Shown here: positions 24,201-28,639 of the stretch, piece after piece
Position numbering within the stretch: position 1 is the first letter of the stretch
How the letters are laid out: the number at the start of each line of letters is the position of its first letter
Source: Liolophura sinensis
Taxonomy: Eukaryota > Mollusca > Polyplacophora > Chitonida > Chitonidae
Direction: 5' to 3'
DNA length: 31,764 nucleotides
NCBI RefSeq assembly: GCF_032854445.1
Contig: NC_088303.1
Coordinates: 32,683,501 to 32,715,264, forward strand
The notes under the pieces: generated by a model
Seen by the model: only the letters and a program-made list of their open reading frames with translations
What the model was told of the DNA's origin: nothing
The model's database searches: none
Made by a program: the position numbers and the translations under genes

Positions 24201-24378
24201 CTTTGATCCTTTTTACAGGTGTCGCTACGGTGCTGCAGAGCTGCACACAGTCTCGGCCTTCATTGGCGGAGCTGCTGCCCAGGAGATCATCAAAGTGTTA
24301 ACCACACAGTTCCTTCCAATCAACAACACATTCATCTACAATGCTATGAAACAGACATCTCTCACGGTGGAGCTGTGA
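147..24378 (+). CDS. NAE1: NEDD8-activating enzyme E1 regulatory subunit, 3' part, 12 exons (5' end outside window)
   Basis: NAE1 (APPBP1) pairs with UBA3 to form the heterodimeric E1 that activates NEDD8 for cullin neddylation. UBA3 carries the catalytic cysteine; NAE1 supplies the inactive adenylation half and helical regions. The CDS joins 147-256, 1044-1153, 2822-2884, 3835-3990, 5869-5928, 6980-7040, 8944-9092, 18220-18259, 18881-18967, 20405-20544, 20864-20934 and 24219-24378. Every junction is GT-AG and every phase fits, giving 401 codons plus stop. By length this is about residues 134-534 of the human protein. Landmark peptides include [61 protein letters not shown] and the C-terminal [12 protein letters not shown]. 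No frameshift or internal stop is present, so the gene looks functional. Start codon, promoter and 5' exons lie upstream. Recognition is from memory of the family. Confidence 0.95.
393..605 (+). mobile_element. MITE-like element family A, copy 1
   Basis: Non-coding element of ~213 bp, beginning tactgtaattcttcaacc and ending with a diverged inverted copy (catatgtgacaaggttcaag). The interior shares 'ggccaatccaaccaatatag' and 'aactgaaagttg' with three other copies (14121, 15061, 15549). Terminal inverted repeats of about 30 bp and no coding capacity suggest a DNA-transposon derivative. Confidence 0.75.
1044..1153 (+). CDS. NAE1: NAE1 exon 2 of window
   Basis: Acceptor ttgttgcag, donor AAGAAG|gtgaat, phase 1 in and 0 out. 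Encodes [19 protein letters not shown], then [18 protein letters not shown]. This corresponds almost residue for residue to human [19 protein letters not shown] and following. It enters the helical region that replaces the catalytic cysteine domain of canonical E1s. Confidence 0.95.
1610..1806 (+). mobile_element. SINE-like repeat (family with gtaaaacaccaatcaaata 3' tail)
   Basis: Contains 'gggtttcccccgggcactgc', 'cctcccagcataatgctggc', 'gaaatattcctgagtatggc' and 'gtaaaacaccgatcaaataa'. The same blocks, in the same order, recur at 14800, 19010 and 19880 on this strand and at 6045 and 16330 on the other. I know this sequence type as very common in mollusc genomes; the exact family name is not known to me. 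Confidence 0.75.
1930..2292 (+). repeat. Duplicated tRNA-derived SINE head (two copies)
   Basis: Two related segments, about 1930-2040 and 2178-2292, share 'gcgctatc', 'cgggctg', 'gaatttc', 'gtggaagtgtgga / gtagaagcgtgga', 'aacccagag', 'cagctggt' and 'gtcacac'. The segment ending 'gctggctcaaaccccc' resembles a pol III B box. There is no full tRNA fold, so these are SINE remnants rather than functional tRNAs. A short (TG)n tract lies between them. Confidence 0.5.
2479..2497 (+). repeat. Poly-G tract
   Basis: A run of guanines following 'caatggt', in the intron between exons 2 and 3. Length is prone to sequencing error. Confidence 0.7.
2822..2884 (+). CDS. NAE1: NAE1 exon 3 of window
   Basis: A 63-nt symmetric exon (phase 0-0) after cacaattgtag and before gtgagat. 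It encodes 21 residues around [15 protein letters not shown], equivalent to human HTPWIVIIAKYLAQW. The pyrimidine tract of this acceptor is poor, so it is easy to miss, but the phase and the protein match leave little doubt. Confidence 0.92.
2885..3834. other. Intron 3, nothing recognised
   Basis: About 950 bp of AT-rich unique-looking sequence between exons 3 and 4. I see no repeat family, RNA gene or conserved exon in it. Confidence 0.6.
3835..3990 (+). CDS. NAE1: NAE1 exon 4 of window
   Basis: 156 nt, phase 0-0. It starts after cactgatcag and ends CACACAG|gtgaga. It encodes [20 protein letters not shown], then [20 protein letters not shown], then [12 protein letters not shown]. Human has GRIPKTYKEKEDF and the invariant [10 protein letters not shown] in the same order. 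The exon start is set by frame continuity with exon 3. Confidence 0.95.
4518..5868 (+). repeat. Tandem array of 3' splice-site modules (28 units of ~49 bp)
   Basis: Units begin with ATACCACCAG at about 4518, 4564, 4613, 4660, 4708, 4752, 4800, 4849, 4898, 4946, 4995, 5044, 5092, 5141, 5190, 5239, 5287, 5336, 5385, 5433, 5481, 5528, 5576, 5625, 5674, 5723, 5773 and 5820. The true exon 5 follows at 5869. Most units read ATACCACCAGATTATCC, then CCTAACC (branch-point-like), then a T-rich run, then gtgttttccag. Unit length is 44-50, mostly 48-49. Of the 28 non-exonic units, 23 keep the terminal AG; those at 4800, 4946 and 5481 read AC, and those at 4518 and 5820 read TG. The overlapping stop-free frames (QIPPDYPL-type peptides) come from the repeat. 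Confidence 0.95.
5869..5928 (+). CDS. NAE1: NAE1 exon 5 of window, next to the splice-acceptor array
   Basis: 60 nt, phase 0-0, encoding [20 protein letters not shown] (human [20 protein letters not shown]). The acceptor is tttgtgtttttcag. The intron end and the first ~12 exon bases are the last, slightly diverged unit of the tandem array at 4518-5868. Array units read ATACCACCAGATTAT where the exon reads ATTCCACCAGAAGTT. The donor is TCTGAG|gtaatt. Confidence 0.93.
6045..6232 (-). mobile_element. SINE-like repeat, inverted copy
   Basis: Reads tttgactggtgttttaagcc, then 'cgaatatttcaacttatacc', 'ggcagagcccagaggaaagc' and 'gccagcatgagctggac'. This is the reverse complement of the family seen at 1610 and matches the better-preserved copy at 16330. 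Confidence 0.75.
6561..6810 (+). repeat. Tandem duplication, period ~137 bp
   Basis: 'gattgcatat' at 6561 and 6698 each precede 'ggaacattt', 'ttccaa', 'aatgttataaat', 'cagattttgaat' and 'ttcttctctgta' in the same order. Two diverged copies lie just upstream of the candidate cassette exon. Confidence 0.8.
6822..6914 (+). other. Candidate in-frame cassette exon in NAE1
   Basis: 93 nt, stop-free in the NAE1 frame, phase 0-0. The acceptor is ttttcaatcag and the donor is CCCAG|gtaaaa. It would encode [20 protein letters not shown], then [11 protein letters not shown], between LHSE (exon 5) and SKPFW (exon 6). It is not needed for the family alignment, which is gap-free without it. The central peptide [11 protein letters not shown] resembles [11 protein letters not shown] of the next exon (shared W, L and A, with K/R, L/V, K/Q and D/E exchanges). 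It may be a decayed or alternative duplicate of exon 6, or chance. Confidence 0.3.
6980..7040 (+). CDS. NAE1: NAE1 exon 6 of window
   Basis: 61 nt, phase 0 in and 1 out. Acceptor acatttcag, donor GGACAAG|gtagac. Encodes [20 protein letters not shown], equivalent to human [20 protein letters not shown]. Confidence 0.95.
7743..7950 (+). mobile_element. MITE-like element family C
   Basis: The left end 'tggttccacaaaacaaatac' and the right end 'agtcagaaatggctttgtgg' (followed by aatcgg) are imperfect inverted repeats. Reading inward, both give 'ttccacaaa' followed by a sequence ending in 'ctgactt'. The ~200 bp interior is AT-rich and non-coding. Confidence 0.6.
8200..8840 (+). repeat. Intronic minisatellite with acceptor-like motifs
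   Basis: Degenerate repeats built from 'ctgctgacagtgtctctttg', 'cagactgctgaatgtgtct' and 'cactgctgatgttgtct', with variable spacing. About 11 positions read a pyrimidine run ending TTGCAG, TCTGCAG or TTTCAG (for example near 8229, 8287, 8314, 8365, 8421, 8477, 8550, 8592, 8740, 8780 and 8838). Each usually follows a CTGAC or CTGAT. One unit near 8667 has lost its AG. The array ends about 100 bp before exon 7. Confidence 0.85.
8944..9092 (+). CDS. NAE1: NAE1 exon 7 of window
   Basis: 149 nt, phase 1 in and 0 out. Acceptor cacatatctcag, donor GGCAAG|gtacag. Encodes [18 protein letters not shown], then [18 protein letters not shown] and [32 protein letters not shown] is one of the most conserved blocks of NAE1. 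The downstream minisatellite begins within about 35 bp of this donor. Confidence 0.96.
9095..13570 (+). repeat. 4.4 kb minisatellite with 62-bp and 43-bp units
   Basis: Units contain 'gaacatattggatgtacctg' then 'tgcagaatgtattgtgtg'. The long form (62 bp, e.g. 9301 to 9363 to 9425) carries an extra 'tatgtgaatgtattgtatg' compared with the short form (43 bp, e.g. 9425 to 9468). I estimate 80-90 units. It starts within about 35 bp of the exon 7 donor, and a degenerate first unit may include the donor itself. It fades into diverged 'ggatgtacatgt' sequence up to ~13760. Minus-strand open frames up to 438 codons, and several plus-strand ones, exist only because the units lack stops in some frames. 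Confidence 0.97.
10440..10671 (+). repeat. Internal copy of the array's 3' end (higher-order duplication)
   Basis: The non-repeat segment gatattaaatgttgctgctc...aatctaagtgg occurs at 10635-10671 and again at 13536-13572, about 2901 bp apart. The same order of variant units ('gtgtttatgtg', 'gtgttaatgtg', then 'gcatggacat') precedes both. At 10671 the array resumes; at 13572 it ends. The simplest reading is a duplication of roughly 2.9 kb that included the original array edge. Confidence 0.85.
13770..14120. other. Intron sequence, nothing firm
   Basis: About 350 bp between the end of the minisatellite and MITE copy 2. The only notable feature is a strong acceptor-like 'ttatttctgttcttgcag' at 14012-14029, described under findings. 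Confidence 0.5.
14121..14330 (+). mobile_element. MITE-like element family A, copy 2
   Basis: Begins tactgtaattcttcaacc and ends 'catatgcgaaaaaagttgag'. The interior 'ggccaatccaaccattgtag' and 'gtgaactgaaagtt' match copy 1. Confidence 0.8.
14525..14550 (+). mobile_element. Possible terminus of a family B element
   Basis: 'aagctttgtgaaaggggcccc' resembles the right terminus of the element at 21978-22131. I did not find the matching left end, so this is a remnant at most. Confidence 0.3.
14636..14707 (+). repeat. tRNA-like SINE head
   Basis: 'acccagtggttaacacacct' and 'aggcttgattcaa' are placed like pol III A and B boxes, about 35-40 bp apart. The sequence is degenerate and has no clear tRNA fold. 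Confidence 0.35.
14790..14945 (+). mobile_element. SINE-like repeat, 5' part
   Basis: 'agctcatgctgccttcctct', 'catgggaaggtccgccagca', 'atctgcagatggttgagggt' and 'ttccctgagctc' correspond to the reverse complement of the copy at 16330-16530. The 3' half with the gtaaaacacc tail is missing. Confidence 0.65.
15061..15280 (+). mobile_element. MITE-like element family A, copy 3
   Basis: Begins 'ttgtaattcttcgacctttt' and ends 'catgtgcaaaaaggttaagg' then aatta. The interior 'ttggtcaatccaatcaatgt' matches the other copies. Confidence 0.8.
15549..15772 (+). mobile_element. MITE-like element family A, copy 4
   Basis: Begins tactgtaattcttcaacc and ends 'catatgcgaaaaggttgagg' then agttaaggta. The two ends are inverted repeats of each other over about 28 bp with few mismatches, the best preserved of the four copies. 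Confidence 0.85.
15773..16325. other. Intron sequence, nothing recognised
   Basis: About 550 bp of unique-looking sequence between MITE copy 4 and the SINE. It contains 'atatatacatacacatacat' but no feature I can support. Confidence 0.5.
16330..16530 (-). mobile_element. SINE-like repeat, best-preserved copy (inverted)
   Basis: Reads 'tatttatttgattggtgttt', 'actcaagaatatttcactta', 'ccagcattatggtgggagga', 'cggacagagcccggaggaaa', 'cccacgaccatccgcaggtt' and 'gaggaaaccagcataagctg'. This copy best defines the family consensus in the window. Confidence 0.85.
16555..16890 (+). repeat. Minisatellite, ~38-40 bp units
   Basis: About eight imperfect units of 'aaatacatgtacacatgtca' followed by 'tgtctacacaaatacatgt'. 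Later units lose parts. Confidence 0.85.
17095..17760 (+). repeat. Diverged tandem repeat, ~150 bp period, with TCAAGGTCA motifs
   Basis: About four degenerate units share 'tgaccttgacc' or 'caaggtca', 'gtgcctccattacctt', 'cacatgtgcac' and 'aaaacttca/agtcttcat' blocks in similar order. TGACCTTGA or its complement TCAAGGTCA is found at 17229-17237, 17246-17254, 17389-17397 and 17704-17712. Such 'caaggtca' repeats are frequent in mollusc non-coding DNA. Confidence 0.6.
17784..17822 (+). repeat. (ATT)n microsatellite
   Basis: Imperfect run of 'attattattattataatt' type. Confidence 0.8.
17880..18010 (-). repeat. Possible SINE remnant
   Basis: 'cagatttgaacctatg' reads on the minus strand as a B-box-like 'cataggttcaaatctg', with flanking text typical of tRNA-headed repeats. 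No second copy is in the window. Confidence 0.3.
18220..18259 (+). CDS. NAE1: NAE1 exon 8 of window (40-nt microexon after a 9.1 kb intron)
   Basis: Acceptor tgttttatctgcag, donor CTTCT|gtaagt, phase 0 in and 1 out. Encodes [14 protein letters not shown], matching human APESISEKELKLLC at the same spacing from both neighbouring exons. Only 40 nt long, so homology is needed to find it; the strong GTAAGT donor supports it. Confidence 0.9.
18665..18748 (+). repeat. Short tandem duplication
   Basis: 'tgtttccagttttgtctggt' occurs twice, about 45 bp apart, in the intron between exons 8 and 9. Confidence 0.75.
18881..18967 (+). CDS. NAE1: NAE1 exon 9 of window
   Basis: 87 nt, phase 1-1. Acceptor tgttcacatag, donor GAGATAG|gtgagt. 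Encodes [18 protein letters not shown], then [10 protein letters not shown]. Human has SNSAFLRVVRCRSLAEEY at this point. Confidence 0.95.
19000..19200 (+). mobile_element. SINE-like repeat
   Basis: 'cactgtgagttcaagtccag' is duplicated, then 'cctcccaccatattgctggc', 'cctgagtacagtgtaaaaca' and 'cctatcaaataagtaaataa' follow. The 3' half is well preserved. The 5' half carries a local duplication instead of the usual sequence. Confidence 0.75.
19212..19440 (+). repeat. Direct duplication, ~177 bp apart
   Basis: 'gaaacttggtacatggcttt' followed by 'accatgacaagttacag' is repeated as 'gaaacttggtacatggcttc' followed by 'accctgacaagttaaagg'. The phrase resembles a dispersed repeat known from mollusc genomes; that association is from memory. 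Confidence 0.6.
19878..19975 (+). mobile_element. SINE-like repeat, 3' end only
   Basis: 'tttccttccaccataatgct' is followed by a diverged 'gtgaatggggcataac' and 'aatcaatcaaatgaataaa'. It is truncated relative to the copy at 16330. Confidence 0.65.
19985..20380. other. AT-rich intron sequence, nothing recognised
   Basis: Upstream of exon 10. No repeat or exon signal beyond low-complexity AT runs. Confidence 0.5.
20405..20544 (+). CDS. NAE1: NAE1 exon 10 of window
   Basis: 140 nt, phase 1 in and 0 out. Acceptor ggtctgtttcag, donor ATGAAG|gtgagg. Encodes [18 protein letters not shown], then [20 protein letters not shown] and VETDIPLMK. It aligns with human [20 protein letters not shown] and NYQVEEDI. 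Confidence 0.95.
20864..20934 (+). CDS. NAE1: NAE1 exon 11 of window
   Basis: 71 nt, phase 0 in and 2 out. Acceptor atttgtttctcag, donor GAAAT|gtaagt. Encodes [20 protein letters not shown], then IHE and the first two bases of Met. Human has [20 protein letters not shown]. Confidence 0.95.
20935..21970. other. First kilobase of the last intron, nothing recognised
   Basis: AT-rich sequence with a few stop-free frames of under 80 codons that show no family resemblance. Confidence 0.5.
21978..22131 (+). mobile_element. MITE-like element family B
   Basis: The left end gggtccactttcacaaagct and the right end agctttgtgaaaaaaggccc are inverted repeats of about 20 bp around a ~110 bp AT-rich interior. 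The 'ttcacaaagctt' terminus occurs in several invertebrate MITEs that I recall. Confidence 0.65.
22430..24190 (+). repeat. 45-bp minisatellite abutting the last exon
   Basis: About 39 units of 'ccattgctaatatggaagtg' plus 'attccttcctgaaaccacca' plus atgat. Between 22580 and 23170 two unit types alternate ('gattccttcctgaaaccacc' and 'gatcgcttcctgaaaccaca'), giving a dimeric higher-order period near 90 bp. Units become more diverged toward exon 12. Minus-strand open frames (peptides such as [14 protein letters not shown]) are repeat artefacts. Confidence 0.95.
24219..24378 (+). CDS. NAE1: NAE1 terminal coding exon 12 with stop codon
   Basis: Acceptor cctttttacag, phase 2 in, stop TGA at 24376-24378. 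Encodes [20 protein letters not shown], then [20 protein letters not shown] and [12 protein letters not shown]. This is the last segment of the adenylation fold and the most conserved C-terminal block of NAE1 (human [20 protein letters not shown]). The open frame continues after splicing with no other stop. A 45-bp tandem array ends about 30 bp upstream of the acceptor. Confidence 0.97.
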
Positions 24379-24725
24379 AGCATTGTGACACTGGCTTAGT
24401 GGTTTAGTTGGGACGCCCAACTCGTTAGCCTAGTGCTTTAAAACTATTTGGACAGCTTGACTCACAGACCAATTTCAAAGTGCTTTACTACTTGATACCC
24501 AGGCTATTACTACTCTTTTTTTCTGATTTGGACAAAAAGGCTAATGGTAGTCCAGTTCATACAAGTACGTCATATATCGATTAAATATTGCTTGTTGGGG
24601 CAAACAGAGATTCTGCTGATCTTCAATGTTTGCAAAATGTTATCACGAAGGTCAGTTAAACAGGTATGCTTAAACGTGGTGTAATGTTATTCTGTACCTT
24701 GATTAGAATGCAGCTCTACGAATCA
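24379..24725 (+). other. Presumed start of NAE1 3' UTR
   Basis: Follows the stop codon and shows no coding signal. No AATAAA occurs here; the first perfect one is at 24909-24914. UTR extent is inference. Confidence 0.4.
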
Positions 24726-24726
24726 G

Positions 24727-24960
24727 ATGGCCGACGCCGTTAGAACAGATAGTAGAGTGTCCACTTGGTGGTAGATCCAGGGTCAATCCTTACTCTTCTT
24801 ACAAGCTTACTTGCCTTCGGTAAGTCGTCTCAGTGAAGCAGCACTAGAAAAAGAGCGGTGGAAATCAGCGCATTACATGCACTCAAACGATTCCTTCGTC
24901 GTCATATGAATAAAAAATTGTTAACTACGACGTTAAACCCTAATCACGAATCAGTTGCAC
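24727..24960 (+). mobile_element. tRNA-derived SINE
   Basis: The 5' part 'gatagtagagtgtccacttg' and 'gtagatccagggtcaatcc' look like A and B boxes. The 3' part 'ttgttaactacgacgttaaa' then ccctaatcac is a tail I recall from mollusc SINEs. This family differs from the gtaaaacacc family. Confidence 0.65.
24909..24914 (+). promoter_or_regulatory. Candidate poly(A) signal AATAAA, inside the SINE
   Basis: First perfect AATAAA after the stop codon, 531 bp downstream, followed by more A residues. A second AATAAA lies at 25312-25317. Which one is used cannot be told from sequence alone. Confidence 0.35.
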
Positions 24961-25641
24961 CTTTACTTCTACTCTATTTTACCTGCAGTACTCTTTGGGC
25001 TTTCAGAAGCCTATAGTAAAGTGATCATAAAGTCTGCCACTTTATATACATAGAAAAAATGATATATGACACAGGTATCACAGAAAAATATGTAAACAAC
25101 TCTTTAAATTTTTGAAAGCAAAAAGATGAAGTTCAGCATTGGGGATATGGCATTGACGGACAATTCACTCCGAGCAGCCATGTTGTTGAAGCCCTTATGG
25201 ACTTGACCAATCACTAGCACTAAAAGCGTCACATGATAATTAGCTGTCACGTCGAAAAACCTAATAGCTTTCTATTGTGGTTTCTTATAGTGGATAGACA
25301 GATATCGATACAATAAATTAGGTTTTGCGATTGGCTTAAGTGTTCAACTGATCAATGTATTCTGAACCATACATTTATGAGCAAGAAACTGAGATATTTG
25401 GCAATTTTGTTTATTTTTTTTTTCATTTTCGTGCCCAGCCATGTACACTGGAACCGTATAACATAGTTTAGTACCAATGACATTCAAGACTGTGGACATC
25501 CGGACACTTCACTCGTACGAGGCAGCGCCAAACAGACGACGAGGTAAAAGATAACATGGGAGGGTTTAGAGAAATGAACAACACTGGATGATATTTAGGG
25601 AAGTAGGGCTGATAATAACCAGATATTGTAGGATGTAAAGC

Positions 25642-25742
25642 CCCGTCCAGACTATCCAAAATTACTCAACTGATGTCGACTCAACAAGAGTCAACTTAAA
25701 GTTTAGTGGACAAGCTGAGACCCGTCGAGAAGTCTGGACGGG
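25642..25742 (+). mobile_element. Short terminal-inverted-repeat element (Harbinger-like candidate)
   Basis: cccgtccagact at 25642-25653 and agtctggacggg at 25731-25742 form a perfect 12-bp inverted repeat enclosing ~77 bp. 'cgtccagact' termini remind me of PIF/Harbinger MITEs; the superfamily call is inference. I could not identify a target-site duplication with confidence. Confidence 0.5.
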
Positions 25743-25809
25743 TTCCTCAACTTCGTTCAACAACGGTCAGCACTATCCAACTCGGGTGAATCGGAAATGT
25801 GCATGTGTA

Positions 25810-26080
25810 TTTTTTGTCAACAAGATGAGTGAAGCTGAGTGGAAGTAACTAATCAGCGGGTGTGTAGAAATAACGTGACCGTCGTAAAGCACATGACCTG
25901 GGCAAAATGGCGACAAAAGAGAGAAACCGGTCTCATGATGAGACGTCTTCTACGCCGAACAGCCATGACAATTAGCGCAGCCGATAAACCCACGACACGA
26001 TTCTTCCGGCTGCAACACAACAGTGTGCACTACAGACACAAATTGTGAACGTCAACACAACCTGGTTTTCGGACTTATCC
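25810..26080 (+). other. GC-richer segment with short open frames, function unknown
   Basis: Contains an ATG at 25907 with 22 codons beginning MATKERNRSHDETSSTPNS, and an overlapping frame (25839-26048) rich in Arg. Base composition is higher in CG than the surroundings. No family is recognised. It may belong to a mobile element, because the block immediately downstream is duplicated at 27495. Confidence 0.25.
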
Positions 26081-26084
26081 GAGC

Positions 26085-26290
26085 CGTGAGTTTTATATTA
26101 ACTCGCGTGTTGTATTAATGTTTTCGCCGCCGTGTGTGAGCGAGTAAGCGTGTTGGTGCGAGTAAAACTGCAACTGCCCGTAAATAAGCTTTGTACGTCA
26201 CCATAGATAACCAACATGACAAAATGACATTTTCTGCTTATGGGCTACCGTTTTGCTTTAGATGCATAACTGTACAGAATCTGTGACGTA
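26085..26290 (+). repeat. Dispersed direct repeat, copy 1
   Basis: 'gagttttatattaactcg' through 'gtgtgtgagcgagtaagcgt', 'gcgagtaaaactgcaactgc', 'ctttgtacgtcaccatagat' and 'tgtacagaatctgtgac' recurs at 27495-27705 with about 90 percent identity by eye. Confidence 0.85.
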
Positions 26291-27444
26291 TTACACTAAA
26301 AAGAACAATATAAAATAAAGCATTTGTTGGGCCAATACTTTACTTTGCAAAATTGCATTGGGAATAAAATTTAAAACATGCGTGTAGAGTGCTTATTCGG
26401 GCAGCAAGCTGTTCTTCACCATTTGGGCCAATAGCTGGGTTTCTGACTAGGTTGAGCAGCGTGAATATGTGGCGTATCCAAATATTTCCCAACTTAGTGG
26501 TCAGTACTCGGACTATACTCAGTTCCAGTCATGCTTTGTATAAGAGAAAGTTGAAAATTTGGACCCAAAAGGGATAACTCAAAGAGCCATCTGACGTCTG
26601 TTATCGGACTAAGGGTCATTTAGCAGCAATCCCTCTTGGGTGTAGCTTCGGCCCACAGTTCCAACACTGATCACAGGGGATTGACCTATGCCGTATGTTA
26701 ATCTATTGGAGGACGTGTGTGACACCAACTTACACTACGCAGGCAAATGTCAAATATGCACCTGTTACTTTCTGATACCATTTCACGTGGAGGAATTGAT
26801 TTAAGGTACATCGATTTGCGTTAAGGCGTTAAGCTGAATACTTTAACGCAAAATGTCGCCGGGTGACCAAGAATGGTTTACAGTGTATTATCTACATGAC
26901 GCATAACTAATTTGGTGGAACAATGCGACTTGCATTTCCAACAGAATGCCTTTGAAAAGGCCGCCTCGTAGGGACTAACAACTTCTCACCTGTCTTCTTT
27001 GCACGTAAAAATGGCTTTAAACTGCAGTTTTCCCAAGGCTCTAGTAGTCACTCCAGAAATTAAGTGATCTGCTGTGATGAGGTGAACGTTGATAGGTGTC
27101 AGAACAACTTTGTTGGCGTGGAGATCCCGAACGGGAGGGGGGCTGGGGGGCTAAAGTCGTCCAGTGTTGCAAGAAAATATTGTCAGCCATTTCATCAGAT
27201 CAGATCTGCTTTTAATCCAATCAAATCAAAGGCTTGAAGACATTAAGAATCACAGTTTTATAATGACCATATCCTTTTGCAGCTTGTTACGATAGTTCAC
27301 CTGCGTAACTGACATTACCAACAGATATCACAAAAGCGTGAATTTAACGGTTCTTCAGTGGCTAGGCTCATTATGTCAAAGCGTTGACTCGTGTTCCGAT
27401 CAAGGTCGTGCTGTTTACGCTGCAACTTTAAGTCACCCGTGTTG

Positions 27445-27745
27445 TCAGGCACGTGACAATGGTCGGCACTCCTCCGGAGCACGAAGAGCCGTGATGCAGA
27501 GTTTTATATTAACTCGGCGTGTTTTATTAACAATGTTTTCGCCACCGTGTGTGAGCGAGTAAGCGTGTTGGTGCGAGTAAAACTGCAACTGCCCAAAGAA
27601 AGGCTTTGTACGTCACCATAGATAATTAACATGACAAAATGACATTCTCTGCTTATGATCTACCTTTTTGCTTCCGATGCATAATTGTACAGAATCTGTG
27701 ACACATGGCAATGGTCGGCACTCCGGAGAAGCACGAAGAGCACGA
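27445..27745 (+). repeat. Dispersed direct repeat, copy 2, with flanking short repeats
   Basis: Copy 2 of the 26085 block occupies about 27495-27705. It is bracketed by 'caatggtcggcactcc' ... 'gcacgaagagc' at 27458-27489 and again at 27710-27741. The bracketing direct repeats suggest insertion or unequal exchange. Confidence 0.75.
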
Positions 27746-27834
27746 AATTTTACTATTAAATACAAGTCAGATATATATATGAATTAATAAATCCAGTCCA
27801 TTAGCTGCAAACTTTGGAACGACAACCCTGCTGC

Positions 27835-28630
27835 CTTGATCGATGGATACCGTATGATCCGTTCTTAAGTGTTTATGTGCATATTGGAACTTCATTAGCA
27901 TTTTAAAATCACTACATCTCAAGGTACCTTTTCGTCCAAAAATCATTCTCGTTCCCGACATGACAGAGGAAAAATCATAATTGATGTTAGTTAGTGGTTT
28001 AGTACATAAGTTGAACACATAAGAATTGGTCAGTATTGCTCAGGTTGTCTTAAGGAATGTATAACATTAGTTTCATCCTCGTAGGCCTACTCACTTGTTG
28101 CTCGATACTGTTGTTTAAGGTAATTTAGCCCAAGTATTGGTCTTTGACCAGCTCATAAATGGTTTTTAGCACTGAGCTGGAACTTAAGAATTACCATGTC
28201 ACAATTAGCATGTCTCAAGGTATCTTTTGCTGAAAAAAAATATTCTCTTACGCGACATGATTGATTAAAAGTCATAATTGGTGTTAATTAGGCCGTTCTT
28301 GAGTGGCGTAGTGCATAAGCTTGGAACTTAAGAATTGGCGTATAATGATCAGGTTGTCATGAGGAATGTATAAAAGTAGTTTCATCCTCGTACTCATTTG
28401 TGACAGATACCCTTTTTTAAGGTAATTTAGTTCCAATATTGACCTATAACCCGTTCTTAAATAGTTTTCAGCATGGAGTTGGAATTTAAGGATCATTATT
28501 TTATAATTAGCATATCTCAAGGCACCTGTTGGTAAAAACAATTTCCTCGTACTAAACATGACTGGTGAAAGTCATATTTAGCGTCAATTGGGCCGTGCTG
28601 AAGTGACAGAGTTCATGGGTTGGGAACTTA
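27835..28630 (+). repeat. Tandem repeat, three ~300 bp units
   Basis: Landmarks recur about every 295-300 bp. 'atctcaaggtacc', 'gtctcaaggtatc' and 'atctcaaggcacc' lie near 27915, 28211 and 28513. 'gaggaatgtataaaagtagt', 'catgactggtgaaagtcata' and 'gttcttaa' recur in matching positions. The units are diverged and AT-rich. Open frames on the minus strand here look like by-products. Confidence 0.8.
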
Positions 28631-28639
28631 AAGGAGAAC

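Noticed and set aside
28284-28559. 91-codon minus-strand frame
   Set aside because: It lies in the ~300-bp tandem repeat, and the other units do not keep the frame.
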